DNA of 64,000 nt, from positions 1-64,000 of the forward strand of contig CAWJNP010000041.1 in the NCBI GenBank assembly GCA_963844255.1, written 5' to 3'. Origin of the DNA: SZAS-79 sp963844255. Its GTDB lineage: Bacteria > Pseudomonadota > Gammaproteobacteria > Burkholderiales > SG8-39. Each line of letters starts with the position of its first letter. Within the stretch, counting starts at the first letter, position 1. This document shows positions 32,841 to 41,445 of this stretch, piece by piece. A program made the position numbers and the translations under genes. A model generated the notes under the pieces. The model did not search any database and was not told the DNA's origin. It saw only the letters and a list, made by a program, of their open reading frames with translations.

Positions 32841-33984
32841 CCAGTCCCGTCATGCCCTTGCGGTGTGCAAGGGGTTTCGGGCCGGCAATGCGGAATACCA
32901 CCGCGCCCGGCCAGACGAGGCGTCCGTTGGGCTTGCCGCTGAACAGGATGCCGTCGCTGCGCGCGAGGATCTGTCTTCTCGCCTTCGGCCCGCGCGGATC
33001 GGCCGGATCGATCACTTCGCAAATCGCCATGCCCTTCTTTACGCGCGTGCCCTTGGCGACGTGGTACACAAGAATCCCGTTCGCAGGCGCATATCCCACG
33101 TCCATGCCCGAGACCGGCGTGGCCGGTGCCTTCAGCCGCGGCAGTTTTCCGGCGCGTCCTGAAATGATGCCCCGGCGCACCATGAAGCGATAGAGGTTGG
33201 CCGCGTCGCTTGCGCCGAGTGCATGGCTGACGTCGTGCTGGCTGCGGTATTCGACCGTGGCCGACAGGCAGGCCTGAGGAATGGCGGCGGCAGGCAGGCG
33301 TTCGGCCAGCCTCCCCCAGAGGGAGCCGTTGGCGCCCATGAACGTGAGCACCGTCGGGTACGGCTCGTTGTACATGGTCGCTTGCGCGCCCAGGTCTGCT
33401 GCCAGGGCTTCGGCGGCGCCGGGCCAGTCCCGGCGCGAAATGAACAGGTGCAGGATCGCGTCGGAATCACAGTGCAGGTCCAGCACGATATCGGCGTCGA
33501 CTGACATCTTCATGGCCGCAACGCGCAGTGCCTGCAGTTCGGTGACGGGTTTCATCGCGGCAAGCGTCGCCAGGGCTGCGGCGCGGATCAGGGTGACGTT
33601 GTCCTTGGCATTCGATCCCAGCGCGTGGCCGACCCTGGAGGCAACCGCGTCGGAGAGGTCGGGCCAGTTGCGGTTGAAGTTCTCCCTGCCGAGGAAATCA
33701 TAGCGGCCCAGATGCGTGCTGCCGGCCACTTGCGCGAGACCAATCGGGTTGATCGTCGGCACGAGGATGATTTCGCCCTTGATCCGGCCGAGTCGGTCGG
33801 CCTCGACCAGCATGGGCATCAAATGGTGCAGTGCCATGGCGCCCGGCAGTTCGTTGGCGTGGATTGCAGCCTGCAGATAGATCTTGGGTCGTGCACCGGT
33901 TTTGCCGAAGCGATGCACGGTAATGGTTCTTTCCGTCCCCGGCGTCATCGACGGAAGGGTGATCCTGCTTCTCTTGTGGGACAT
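32833..33984 (-). CDS. Succinylglutamate desuccinylase/aspartoacylase (AstE/AspA) family protein
   Basis: 383 residues from ATG 33984 (GAGG 5 bases upstream). The zinc ligands are visible: HANELPG (His, Glu) and LDLHCDSD (His). Such enzymes remove acyl groups from N-acyl amino acids. It is first in the operon with two M20 peptidases, and is divergent from the peptide ABC transporter, sharing a 164-base upstream region. C-terminal region includes VKKGMAICEVIDP, a lipoyl/biotinyl-like beta element seen in this subfamily. Confidence 0.85.
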   Translation of the reverse strand: MSHKRSRITLPSMTPGTERTITVHRFGKTGARPKIYLQAAIHANELPGAMALHHLMPMLVEADRLGRIKGEIILVPTINPIGLAQVAGSTHLGRYDFLGRENFNRNWPDLSDAVASRVGHALGSNAKDNVTLIRAAALATLAAMKPVTELQALRVAAMKMSVDADIVLDLHCDSDAILHLFISRRDWPGAAEALAADLGAQATMYNEPYPTVLTFMGANGSLWGRLAERLPAAAIPQACLSATVEYRSQHDVSHALGASDAANLYRFMVRRGIISGRAGKLPRLKAPATPVSGMDVGYAPANGILVYHVAKGTRVKKGMAICEVIDPADPRGPKARRQILARSDGILFSGKPNGRLVWPGAVVFRIAGPKPLAHRKGMTGLDD

Positions 33985-34148
33985 ACCGACCTCGACGTTT
34001 GACCCGGCGCACCTGGAGGATTCTCCGAGAGGATTCTGCAATCGACCAAATGCGGATAGTATCCTCCTGCTCGCATGGTCCCACATCGTCGCAGGTGCGG
34101 AGATTGCTAGGGAACAGCGGAACCTGTCTTCCATGGAGGGAGTGAGAG
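33985..34148. promoter_or_regulatory. Divergent promoter region, deacylase operon / peptide importer operon
   Basis: 164 bases between two divergent operons. It holds the dyad GGATAGTATCC (34054-34064), whose GATAGTATCC core recurs at 47100-47109, upstream of the MetE-like gene. Shared occurrence in two upstream regions suggests a common promoter -10 (TACTAT) or operator. AGGAG-type ribosome sites precede both genes. Confidence 0.4.
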
Positions 34149-35939
34149 ATGAACGAGAAAGAGCTGCGTGGCCTGATCGACGGTGTGAAGGACGGCCGGG
34201 TATCCCGGCGAAAGTTCATCCAGACGCTGGCCGGGCTGGGAATCGCGGCCCCCTTCGCCTCTCAGTTGCTGACCTGGTCGGGTGTGGCACAGGCGCAGAC
34301 ACCTTCGAAGTACAAGCCGACCAAGCGTGGCGGCGGCGGGGCATTGAAAGTGCTATGGTGGCAGGGCGCGACGCTGCTGAATCCGCACTTCGCTGTGGGG
34401 ACCAAGGACCAGGAAGGTTCGCGCATCTTCTACGAGCCACTGGGAGCCTGGGACGCCGACGGCAACCTGGTGCCGATCCTCGCGGCCGAGGTTCCGAGCC
34501 GCGAGAACGGTGGCCTCTCGGCCGACGGCAAGTCGGTGACCTGGAAGCTGAAGAAGGGCGTCAAGTGGCACGACGGCAAGCCGTTCACCGCGGATGACGT
34601 GCTGTTCAACTACGAATACGCGATCGACCCGGCGACGGCCGCGGTCTCGATCGGCAGCTACAAGGACGTCAAGGTCGAGAAGATCGACAGCCACACGATC
34701 CGGGTGATTTTCCCGAAACCCACGCCATTCTGGGCCGATGCGTTCGTGGGCACCCGCGGCATGATCATCCCCAAGCACCTGTTCGAACCCTACAAGGGCG
34801 CCAAGTCGCGCGAGGCACCGAACAACCTGAAGCCCGTGGGCACCGGGCCCTACAAGTTTGCCGATTTCAAGCCGGGCGACATGGTGCGCGGGACCATCAA
34901 CACCGACTACCACGAGCCGAACCGGCCGTACTTCGACTCGATCGAGATGAAGGGTGGCGGCGATGCCGTGTCCGCCGCGCGCGCGGTGATGCAGACCGGC
35001 GAATTCGACTACGCCTGGAACATGCAGGTCGAGGACGAAATCCTGCTGCGCCTGGAAAAGGGCGGGCGTGGCCATGCGGAGATCGTGCCCGGCGGCAACA
35101 TCGAGCAGATCCTGCTGAACGCAACCGACCCCGCGACCGAAGTGGACGGCGAGCGCTCCAGCATCAAGACCGGGCATCCCACGCTGTCGGATCCCGCGGT
35201 GCGCGAGGCGCTCAACATGCTGGTCGACCGGGGTTCGGTCGAGAAATTCATTTACGGCCGCACCGGCATCGCAACCCGCAACTTCATCAACAACCCCAAG
35301 CGCTTCGTCTCGAAGAACACGTCCTTCGAATTCAACGTCGACAAGGCCAGCCAGATCCTCGAGGCGGCCGGATGGAAGAAAGGCTCGGACGGGATCCGCG
35401 CCAAGGACGGCAAGAAGCTCAAGTACGTGTTCCAGACCTCGATCAACGGTCCGCGGCAGAAGTGTCAGGCGATCGTCAAGCAGGCCTGCCAGAAGGCCGG
35501 CATTGACATCGAAGTCAAGGCGGTCACGGCCTCGGTGTTCTTTTCCTCGGACGTGGCGAATCCGGACACCTACACGAAGTTCTACGCCGACATGGAGATG
35601 TACACCACGACGATGACCCAGCCGGACCCCGAGGTGTTCATCAACCAGTTCGCCTCGTGGGAAGCCGCGCAGAAGGAGAACAAGTGGCAGGGGCGCAACA
35701 TCACCCGATTGAAAAGCGAGGAATTCGACAAGACTTATCGCGCCGCCCAGGGCGAACTCGACCCGGTCAAGCGCGCTGCGATGTTCATGCAGATGAACGA
35801 CATCGTGATTGCCACGCGTTTCGTCATTCCGCTGGTGTACCGTCCGCGGGTCGCGGCGGTGTCGAACAAGCTGCATGCGCCGCTCTCGGGCTGGGACAAC
35901 GACCTCTGGCTGCTCAAGGACTGGTACCGGGACGCCTGA
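34149..35939 (+). CDS. Peptide/nickel-type ABC transporter substrate-binding protein (SBP_bac_5)
   Basis: 596 residues. GGAGGGAG upstream of ATG 34149. An N-terminal twin-arginine signal (SRRKFIQTLAGLG) is unusual for the family and sits after a short cytoplasmic lead. The body is a complete SBP_bac_5 fold (EPLGAWDADGNLVPILA, WKLKKGVKWHDGKPFTADD). Family ligands are di/oligopeptides, glutathione or nickel. Residues FIQTLAGLG precede cleavage near AQAQT. It is first of five importer genes. Confidence 0.92.
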   Translation: MNEKELRGLIDGVKDGRVSRRKFIQTLAGLGIAAPFASQLLTWSGVAQAQTPSKYKPTKRGGGGALKVLWWQGATLLNPHFAVGTKDQEGSRIFYEPLGAWDADGNLVPILAAEVPSRENGGLSADGKSVTWKLKKGVKWHDGKPFTADDVLFNYEYAIDPATAAVSIGSYKDVKVEKIDSHTIRVIFPKPTPFWADAFVGTRGMIIPKHLFEPYKGAKSREAPNNLKPVGTGPYKFADFKPGDMVRGTINTDYHEPNRPYFDSIEMKGGGDAVSAARAVMQTGEFDYAWNMQVEDEILLRLEKGGRGHAEIVPGGNIEQILLNATDPATEVDGERSSIKTGHPTLSDPAVREALNMLVDRGSVEKFIYGRTGIATRNFINNPKRFVSKNTSFEFNVDKASQILEAAGWKKGSDGIRAKDGKKLKYVFQTSINGPRQKCQAIVKQACQKAGIDIEVKAVTASVFFSSDVANPDTYTKFYADMEMYTTTMTQPDPEVFINQFASWEAAQKENKWQGRNITRLKSEEFDKTYRAAQGELDPVKRAAMFMQMNDIVIATRFVIPLVYRPRVAAVSNKLHAPLSGWDNDLWLLKDWYRDA

Positions 35940-35982
35940 GCGCCTGAACGGAAACCCGGCGGAACACTGAACGCCTGACGCG

Positions 35983-36942
35983 ATGGGCAGATATGTCCTG
36001 CGCCGCCTGCTCCTCGCCATCCCGAGCCTGATCGGGATCAGCATCGTGCTGTTCACGGTGCTGGCGCTGGCGCCGGGCGACCCGTTCGAAGAGCTTGCCA
36101 CCAATCCGAACGTGCCGGCCGAGGTGCGGGAAAACCTGCGCAAGCAGTTCGGCATGGACGATCCGGTGCCGGTGCGCTATGCCCGATGGGCCGGCCAGAT
36201 GGTCCGCGGCAACTGGGGGTTCTCGTTCGCCAGCCGGATTGATGTCGACAAGCTGATCCTCCAGCGCCTGCCGACGACCCTGCTGGTGATCGGCTCGTCA
36301 CAACTGCTCGCGCTGTTGATCGCGCTGCCGATCGGGGTGTATGCGGCGACGCGACCGTACTCGCTGTTCGATCAGATCGCCAATACGCTGGCCTTCATCG
36401 GATTCTCGCTGCCGACTTTCTTCACCGGGCTGCTGCTGATCCTGCTCTTCAGCATCAAGCTCGACTGGCTGCCGTTCGTCTATCGGGCCGATATCAGTGC
36501 GACCGGATGGCAGTTCTACTGGGAACACTTCAGGCAGGCGATCATGCCGGTGGCGGTACTCGGCCTGTTCCAGGGCGCGACCTGGACGCGCTACGTCCGC
36601 TCGGCTGCGCTGGATGTGATCCGCTTGGACTATGTCACGACGGCCCGCGCCAAGGGCCTCACCGAGCGGGTGGTCATCGTCAAGCACGTGGTGCGCAACG
36701 CGCTGCTCCCGGTGGTGACGCTGGTTGCGTTGCAGATGCCGGCGATCTTCGGCGGCGCCATCGTGACCGAACAGATCTTCCGCGTGCCCGGGATCGGCTC
36801 GCTGCTGATCTCCGCGATCCTTGCCAACGACACGCCGGTGATCCTCGCGGTGACCTTCGTGCTTTCCTGCCTAGTTGTGCTGTTCAACCTTGCTGCAGAC
36901 GTGATTTATGCCTGGCTCGACCCGCGCATCGCCTACCGATAG
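35983..36942 (+). CDS. Peptide ABC transporter permease (DppB-like)
   Basis: 319 residues, six hydrophobic helices, starting MGRYVLRRLLLAIPSLIGIS. The conserved cytoplasmic coupling loop (DYVTTARAKGLTERVVIVKH) and C-terminal VIYAWLDPRI are standard. Located 43 bases after the binding-protein gene. Partner of the DppC-like permease. Confidence 0.95.
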   Translation: MGRYVLRRLLLAIPSLIGISIVLFTVLALAPGDPFEELATNPNVPAEVRENLRKQFGMDDPVPVRYARWAGQMVRGNWGFSFASRIDVDKLILQRLPTTLLVIGSSQLLALLIALPIGVYAATRPYSLFDQIANTLAFIGFSLPTFFTGLLLILLFSIKLDWLPFVYRADISATGWQFYWEHFRQAIMPVAVLGLFQGATWTRYVRSAALDVIRLDYVTTARAKGLTERVVIVKHVVRNALLPVVTLVALQMPAIFGGAIVTEQIFRVPGIGSLLISAILANDTPVILAVTFVLSCLVVLFNLAADVIYAWLDPRIAYR

Positions 36943-36947
36943 GAACA

Positions 36948-36978
36948 GGGGAACCGGGGTTCCCCCGTTACCCCCTCC
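36948..36978 (+). repeat. Extragenic hairpin repeat, copy 3 (tandem pair, first)
   Basis: Perfect 8-bp palindrome GGGGAACC / GGTTCCCC (36948-36965) with 2-base loop, then CGTTACCCCCTCC. It starts 5 bases after the DppB-like stop codon. The unit is repeated 39 bases downstream at 36987, so the pair is a tandem duplication. Confidence 0.7.
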
Positions 36979-36986
36979 GAGGAACG

Positions 36987-37017
36987 GTGGAACCGGGGTT
37001 CCCCCGTTACCCCCTCC
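36987..37017 (+). repeat. Extragenic hairpin repeat, copy 4 (tandem pair, second)
   Basis: GGAACC / GGTTCC stem (36989-37002) plus the CGTTACCCCCTCC tail. Period to copy 3 is 39 bases (13 codons). In the frame of the following permease it reads GTGVPPLPPP twice without a stop, so if initiation were at ATG 36908 it would be translated. Confidence 0.65.
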
Positions 37018-37039
37018 CGGAGCGGCGCCCGCGGCTCGC

Positions 37040-37924
37040 GTGCGCAGGCGGATTTCGCCGGCTGCGGACGCGTGGCGGCGCTTTCGCCGCCACCGCCTTG
37101 CGCTGGCCGGCGCCCTGATCCTCGCCATACTTGTGCTGGGCGTGGTGCTCGGTCCGTGGCTCTGGCGAGTCCCGATCAACGACATCGATTTCGCAGCCAA
37201 ATTGGCGGGACCGTCGCTTGCCCACCCGTTCGGGACCGACGACCTGGGCCAGGACCTGCTCGCGCGCATGCTCTACGGCGGGCGGATTTCGCTGGCCGTG
37301 GGTTTCGCGGCGATGCTGATCGCGGTGTTCTTCGGGACGCTGGTGGGCGCGGTGGCCGGGATTTCGCGCGGCAGCGTCGATGCGGCCCTGATGTGGCTGA
37401 CCGACTTGTTTCTCACCCTGCCGCAGGTTCCGCTGCTGCTTCTGATCATCTACCTGTTCCGCGATGCGTTGAAAGAGGTCGTGGGACCCGAGGCCGGCAT
37501 CTTCATCATCGTGGTCGTGGTGATCGGGGGATTTCGCTGGATGCAGGTCGCGCGCCTGGTGCGCGCGCAGTTTCTGTCGCTTCGCGAGAAGGAGTTCGTC
37601 GAGGCGGCGCGCGCGCTCGGTGCGACGACCACGCGGCAGGTGGTCGCGCACATCCTGCCGAACTCCCTGGGGCCGGTCATCGTCGCGGGCACGGTCGATG
37701 TGGCCGCCGCGATCATCGCGGAATCGACCTTGTCGTTCCTCGGCCTGGGATTCCCGCCCGACATTCCCAGCTGGGGACGGATCCTGTTCGATGCCAAGGA
37801 CTACCTCGACATCGCGCCGCACTGGGCACTGTTTCCGGGCGGCGCGATTTTTCTCGCCGTGCTGTCGATCAGCTTCTTCGGCGACGGCCTGCGCGATGCG
37901 CTCGACCCGCGCAAGGTGATGTAG
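37040..37924 (+). CDS. Peptide ABC transporter permease (DppC-like)
   Basis: 294 residues from GTG 37040; the alternative ATG 36908 lies inside the preceding gene and would translate the hairpin repeats. GTG gives RRRISPAADAWRRFRRHRLALAG, the normal DppC amino end. The Shine-Dalgarno candidate GGAG is far (17 bases), so the start is uncertain. Six helices, coupling loop FVEAARALGATTTRQVVAH, and C-terminal GDGLRDALDPR are typical. Confidence 0.85.
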   Translation: MRRRISPAADAWRRFRRHRLALAGALILAILVLGVVLGPWLWRVPINDIDFAAKLAGPSLAHPFGTDDLGQDLLARMLYGGRISLAVGFAAMLIAVFFGTLVGAVAGISRGSVDAALMWLTDLFLTLPQVPLLLLIIYLFRDALKEVVGPEAGIFIIVVVVIGGFRWMQVARLVRAQFLSLREKEFVEAARALGATTTRQVVAHILPNSLGPVIVAGTVDVAAAIIAESTLSFLGLGFPPDIPSWGRILFDAKDYLDIAPHWALFPGGAIFLAVLSISFFGDGLRDALDPRKVM

Positions 37925-38907
<983 letters not shown>

Positions 38908-38911
<4 letters not shown>

Positions 38912-39879
38912 CCGAACCGCTGCTCAAGGTCGAAAATCTGGTCAAGCACTTCCCGGTGAAAGGCGGATGGTTCTCGCGCGCGGTCGAACATGTGCGCGCG
39001 GTCGACGGGGTGAGCTTCCATATCGATGCCGGCGAAACGCTCGGCCTGGTCGGTGAATCCGGCTGCGGCAAGTCCACCACCGGGCGTTGTGTCCTGCGGC
39101 TGATCGAGCCGACCTCCGGCAGGGTGCTGTTCGACGGCCGCAGCGTCACCGACATGGGCGCAACGGAACTGCGCCTGCTGCGCCGGGAAATGCAGATCAT
39201 CTTCCAGGACCCGTACGCCTCGCTCGATCCACGCATGACCGTCGGCTCGATCGTCGGTGAGGCGCTGACCATCCACGGGCTGGCGAAGGACGCGCACGCG
39301 TTCCAGGACCGGGTGGTCGAACTGCTGGAAACGGTCGGCTTGTCCGCCGACCACATGCGCCGCTATCCGCACGAATTCTCGGGTGGCCAGCGCCAGCGCA
39401 TCGGGATCGCGCGCGCGCTTGCGGTGTCGCCGAAACTGATCATCTGCGACGAGCCGGTCTCCGCGCTCGACGTGTCGGTGCAGGCCCAGGTCATCAACCT
39501 GCTCGAGGATCTGCAGGAGAAATTCAAGCTGACCTACCTCTTCGTTGCGCACGACCTCTCGGTGGTCGAACACATCAGCACCCGCGTCGCGGTCATGTAC
39601 CTCGGCCGGGTCGTGGAAGTCGCCGCGGCACGGAATCTCTACACCACGCCGAAGCATCCCTACACGGAGGCGCTGCTCTCGGCGGTGCCGATTCCCGATC
39701 CAAAGGCCAGGCGCAAGCGCATCGTCCTGCAGGGCGACGTGCCCAATCCCATCCATCCGCCCTCGGGCTGCCATTTCCATCCGCGCTGTCCGCGCGCCGA
39801 GGCCCGCTGCAGCACCGAGGCGCCGCTGTTGCGCGAGATCGCGCCGGGACACGTCGCAGCCTGCCACTTCCCGGGCTGA
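38908..39879 (+). CDS. Peptide ABC transporter ATPase (DppF-like)
   Basis: 323 residues; ATGA overlap with the DppD-like gene (38908-38911). Walker A GESGCGKSTT, signature FSGGQRQRI, Walker B LIICDEPVSALD, and the oligopeptide-type C-terminal Cys cluster (PSGCHFHPRCPRAEARC). Completes a full importer with the binding protein and two permeases. Confidence 0.95.
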
Positions 39880-39892
39880 AGACGGGTGCGGG

Positions 39893-40438
39893 TCAGGTGT
39901 GCGGCGGTGCCACGTGCACGTTCGCGCGGCCCAGGCTCTGGTAGATCCTGCCGCGCCGGACCAGAGGCCACCAGTCGTAGAGGAAGATCTGCATCGGCCG
40001 CCACATCGCAACCCAGCCGCCGATGGTCAGGCTTTCCTTCACGATCCGCAGGGTGGTGTTGCCCGCAGATGGCGTGAGCAGATCGGCGCCGAGCAGGCAC
40101 AGGGCCAGGAACCCCAGCCCGATCAGCAGGCTCGCGCGCCCTTCGATGAGCAGCAGGCGCAGGCTGCGTTTTGTGAGCAGCGCCTTGTTTTCGAAATAGT
40201 TGTGGATCCCTTCCGTTACCAGCGCCGTGGGATCTTCCTTGGGCATGTGTTCGATATGCAGGACGATGCGGAAGTGGCTGTCCTGCGGAAAATCCAGCGC
40301 CCAGCTTTCGAGGAATTCCTCGGCGTCCCGGTCGAGGTCGCGGTGATGGAACGGCGTCGGATCCATCGAATTGAACAGCTGCGCAAGTTCGACCACGCGC
40401 AGCTCGATCTGATGTACGGGCGGATGGCTCTTCGTCAT
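39893..40438 (-). CDS. Conserved hypothetical membrane protein
   Basis: 181 residues from ATG 40438. N-terminal half cytosolic (ELAQLFNSMDPTPFHHRDLDRD, a conserved stretch I associate with an uncharacterised proteobacterial family), then two hydrophobic helices (LIGLGFLALCLLGADLL, IGGWVAMWRPMQIFLY). Convergent with the importer operon (13-base gap). Function unknown. Confidence 0.75.
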   Translation of the reverse strand: MTKSHPPVHQIELRVVELAQLFNSMDPTPFHHRDLDRDAEEFLESWALDFPQDSHFRIVLHIEHMPKEDPTALVTEGIHNYFENKALLTKRSLRLLLIEGRASLLIGLGFLALCLLGADLLTPSAGNTTLRIVKESLTIGGWVAMWRPMQIFLYDWWPLVRRGRIYQSLGRANVHVAPPHT

Positions 40439-40463
40439 GATCTTTGCGCCGTCGCGTGGCGGC

Positions 40464-41342
40464 CTACTTCGACCCGCGCTCTTTCAGGTACCAGTCGAGG
40501 ATCTGCTCGCCGTTCCAGTGCAGCACGCCCGGGCAGGCTGTTGATGCGCTCGTAGACCTGCTCGAGGTACTTGATGCGGAACGGCTGGCCGCTGATGTAG
40601 GGGTGGATCGCGATCGCCATGATCTTCGGGCGCTCGGCGCCTTCCTCGTAATAGCCGCTCGAAGGTGTCGATGCACTTCTGCGTCCAGTAGGCCGCCTCG
40701 TGGTGCTGCACCATCATCATCGGGATGTCGTTGGTTTCCACCGAGTAGGGCAGCGGTGACCAGCGGGCCGTTGGCGGTCTGGATCTCGGTCGGCTCGTCG
40801 TCGTAGACCCAGTCGCCGATGTATTTCACGCCGGCGCCGGCGAGCAGCTCGGGCGTCTCGAGCGTCTGCGTGAGGCCGGGTCCGAGCCAGCCGACGGGGC
40901 GCTTGCCGGTGAATTTCTCAAGCATGTCCATCGAGCGCTCGATCATCGCCTTCTGGTCCTCTTCCTTGTGGATCGGGCCCTGCTCGAAGCTGTGGCCCAT
41001 GAACTCCCAGCCCGCATCCCTGCAGGCCTCGGCGACGCGCGGGTAGTCGATGCAGACGCGCGCGTTGATCGATAGCGTGGGGCGAATGCCGAGCGCGTCG
41101 TAGAGTTTCTTGAAGCGCCAGAAGCCGACCCGCATGCCGTATTCGTGCCAGCTCCAGTTCGGCACGTCCGGCAGCAGGGGCAGGCCCATGGGGGCGGGGA
41201 GAACTTGTCGCGCCATGGGCTTGGCGATGTCCCAGACTTCCAGATTGACGATGGTCCAGACGATCACACGCGCGCCGCCGGGCAGCTTCAGGGATGGGCG
41301 GTCGACGATCGCGGAGTAGGGTGCTCGTTCGCGGGGCTGCAT
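40464..41342 (-). CDS. Polysaccharide deacetylase family (PuuE/allantoinase-like), three frameshifts
   Basis: From ATG 41342 (GAGGAG 8 bases upstream). The frame is broken near 40755, 40655 and 40530; removing one base at each restores a 291-residue product: NGPLVT-LPYSVETNDIPMM, DTFERYYEEGAERPK and NSLPGVLHWNGEQILDWY. Conserved landmarks are GHSFEQGPI, PVGWLGPGLTQTLET, IGDWVYDDEP and IHPYISGQP, as in PuuE-type allantoinases and other N-acyl hydrolases. Three extra bases cancel, so N- and C-termini share a frame. The upstream element (41425) may control it. Confidence 0.75.
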   Translation of the reverse strand: MQPRERAPYSAIVDRPSLKLPGGARVIVWTIVNLEVWDIAKPMARQVLPAPMGLPLLPDVPNWSWHEYGMRVGFWRFKKLYDALGIRPTLSINARVCIDYPRVAEACRDAGWEFMGHSFEQGPIHKEEDQKAMIERSMDMLEKFTGKRPVGWLGPGLTQTLETPELLAGAGVKYIGDWVYDDEPTEIQTANGPLVTAALLGGNQRHPDDDGAAPRGGLLDAEVHRHLRAAITRKAPSARRSWRSRSTPTSAASRSASSTSSRSTSASTACPGVLHWNGEQILDWYLKERGSK

Positions 41343-41367
41343 GGACTGGCTCCTCGTTATTTCCATG

Positions 41368-41445
41368 AATTCAACAAAATATTTTTAAACTATTCAATTC
41401 CGGTGCGGGTTTCCTGCCAGTCTGTGTATCGATACCGATACATTT
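41368..41445. promoter_or_regulatory. AT-rich block with operator-like dyad TGTATCG-N4-CGATACA, copy B
   Basis: The 18-base dyad occupies 41425-41442 and is identical to copy A at 9990. The adjacent ~60 bases (AT-rich AATATTTTTAAAC, then GCGGGTTTCCTGCCAG) align without gaps to copy A. On the minus strand it lies upstream of the deacetylase-like gene (ATG 41342) and just after the stop of the xanthine-dehydrogenase-like gene. A transcription-factor operator is the simplest reading. Confidence 0.6.
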
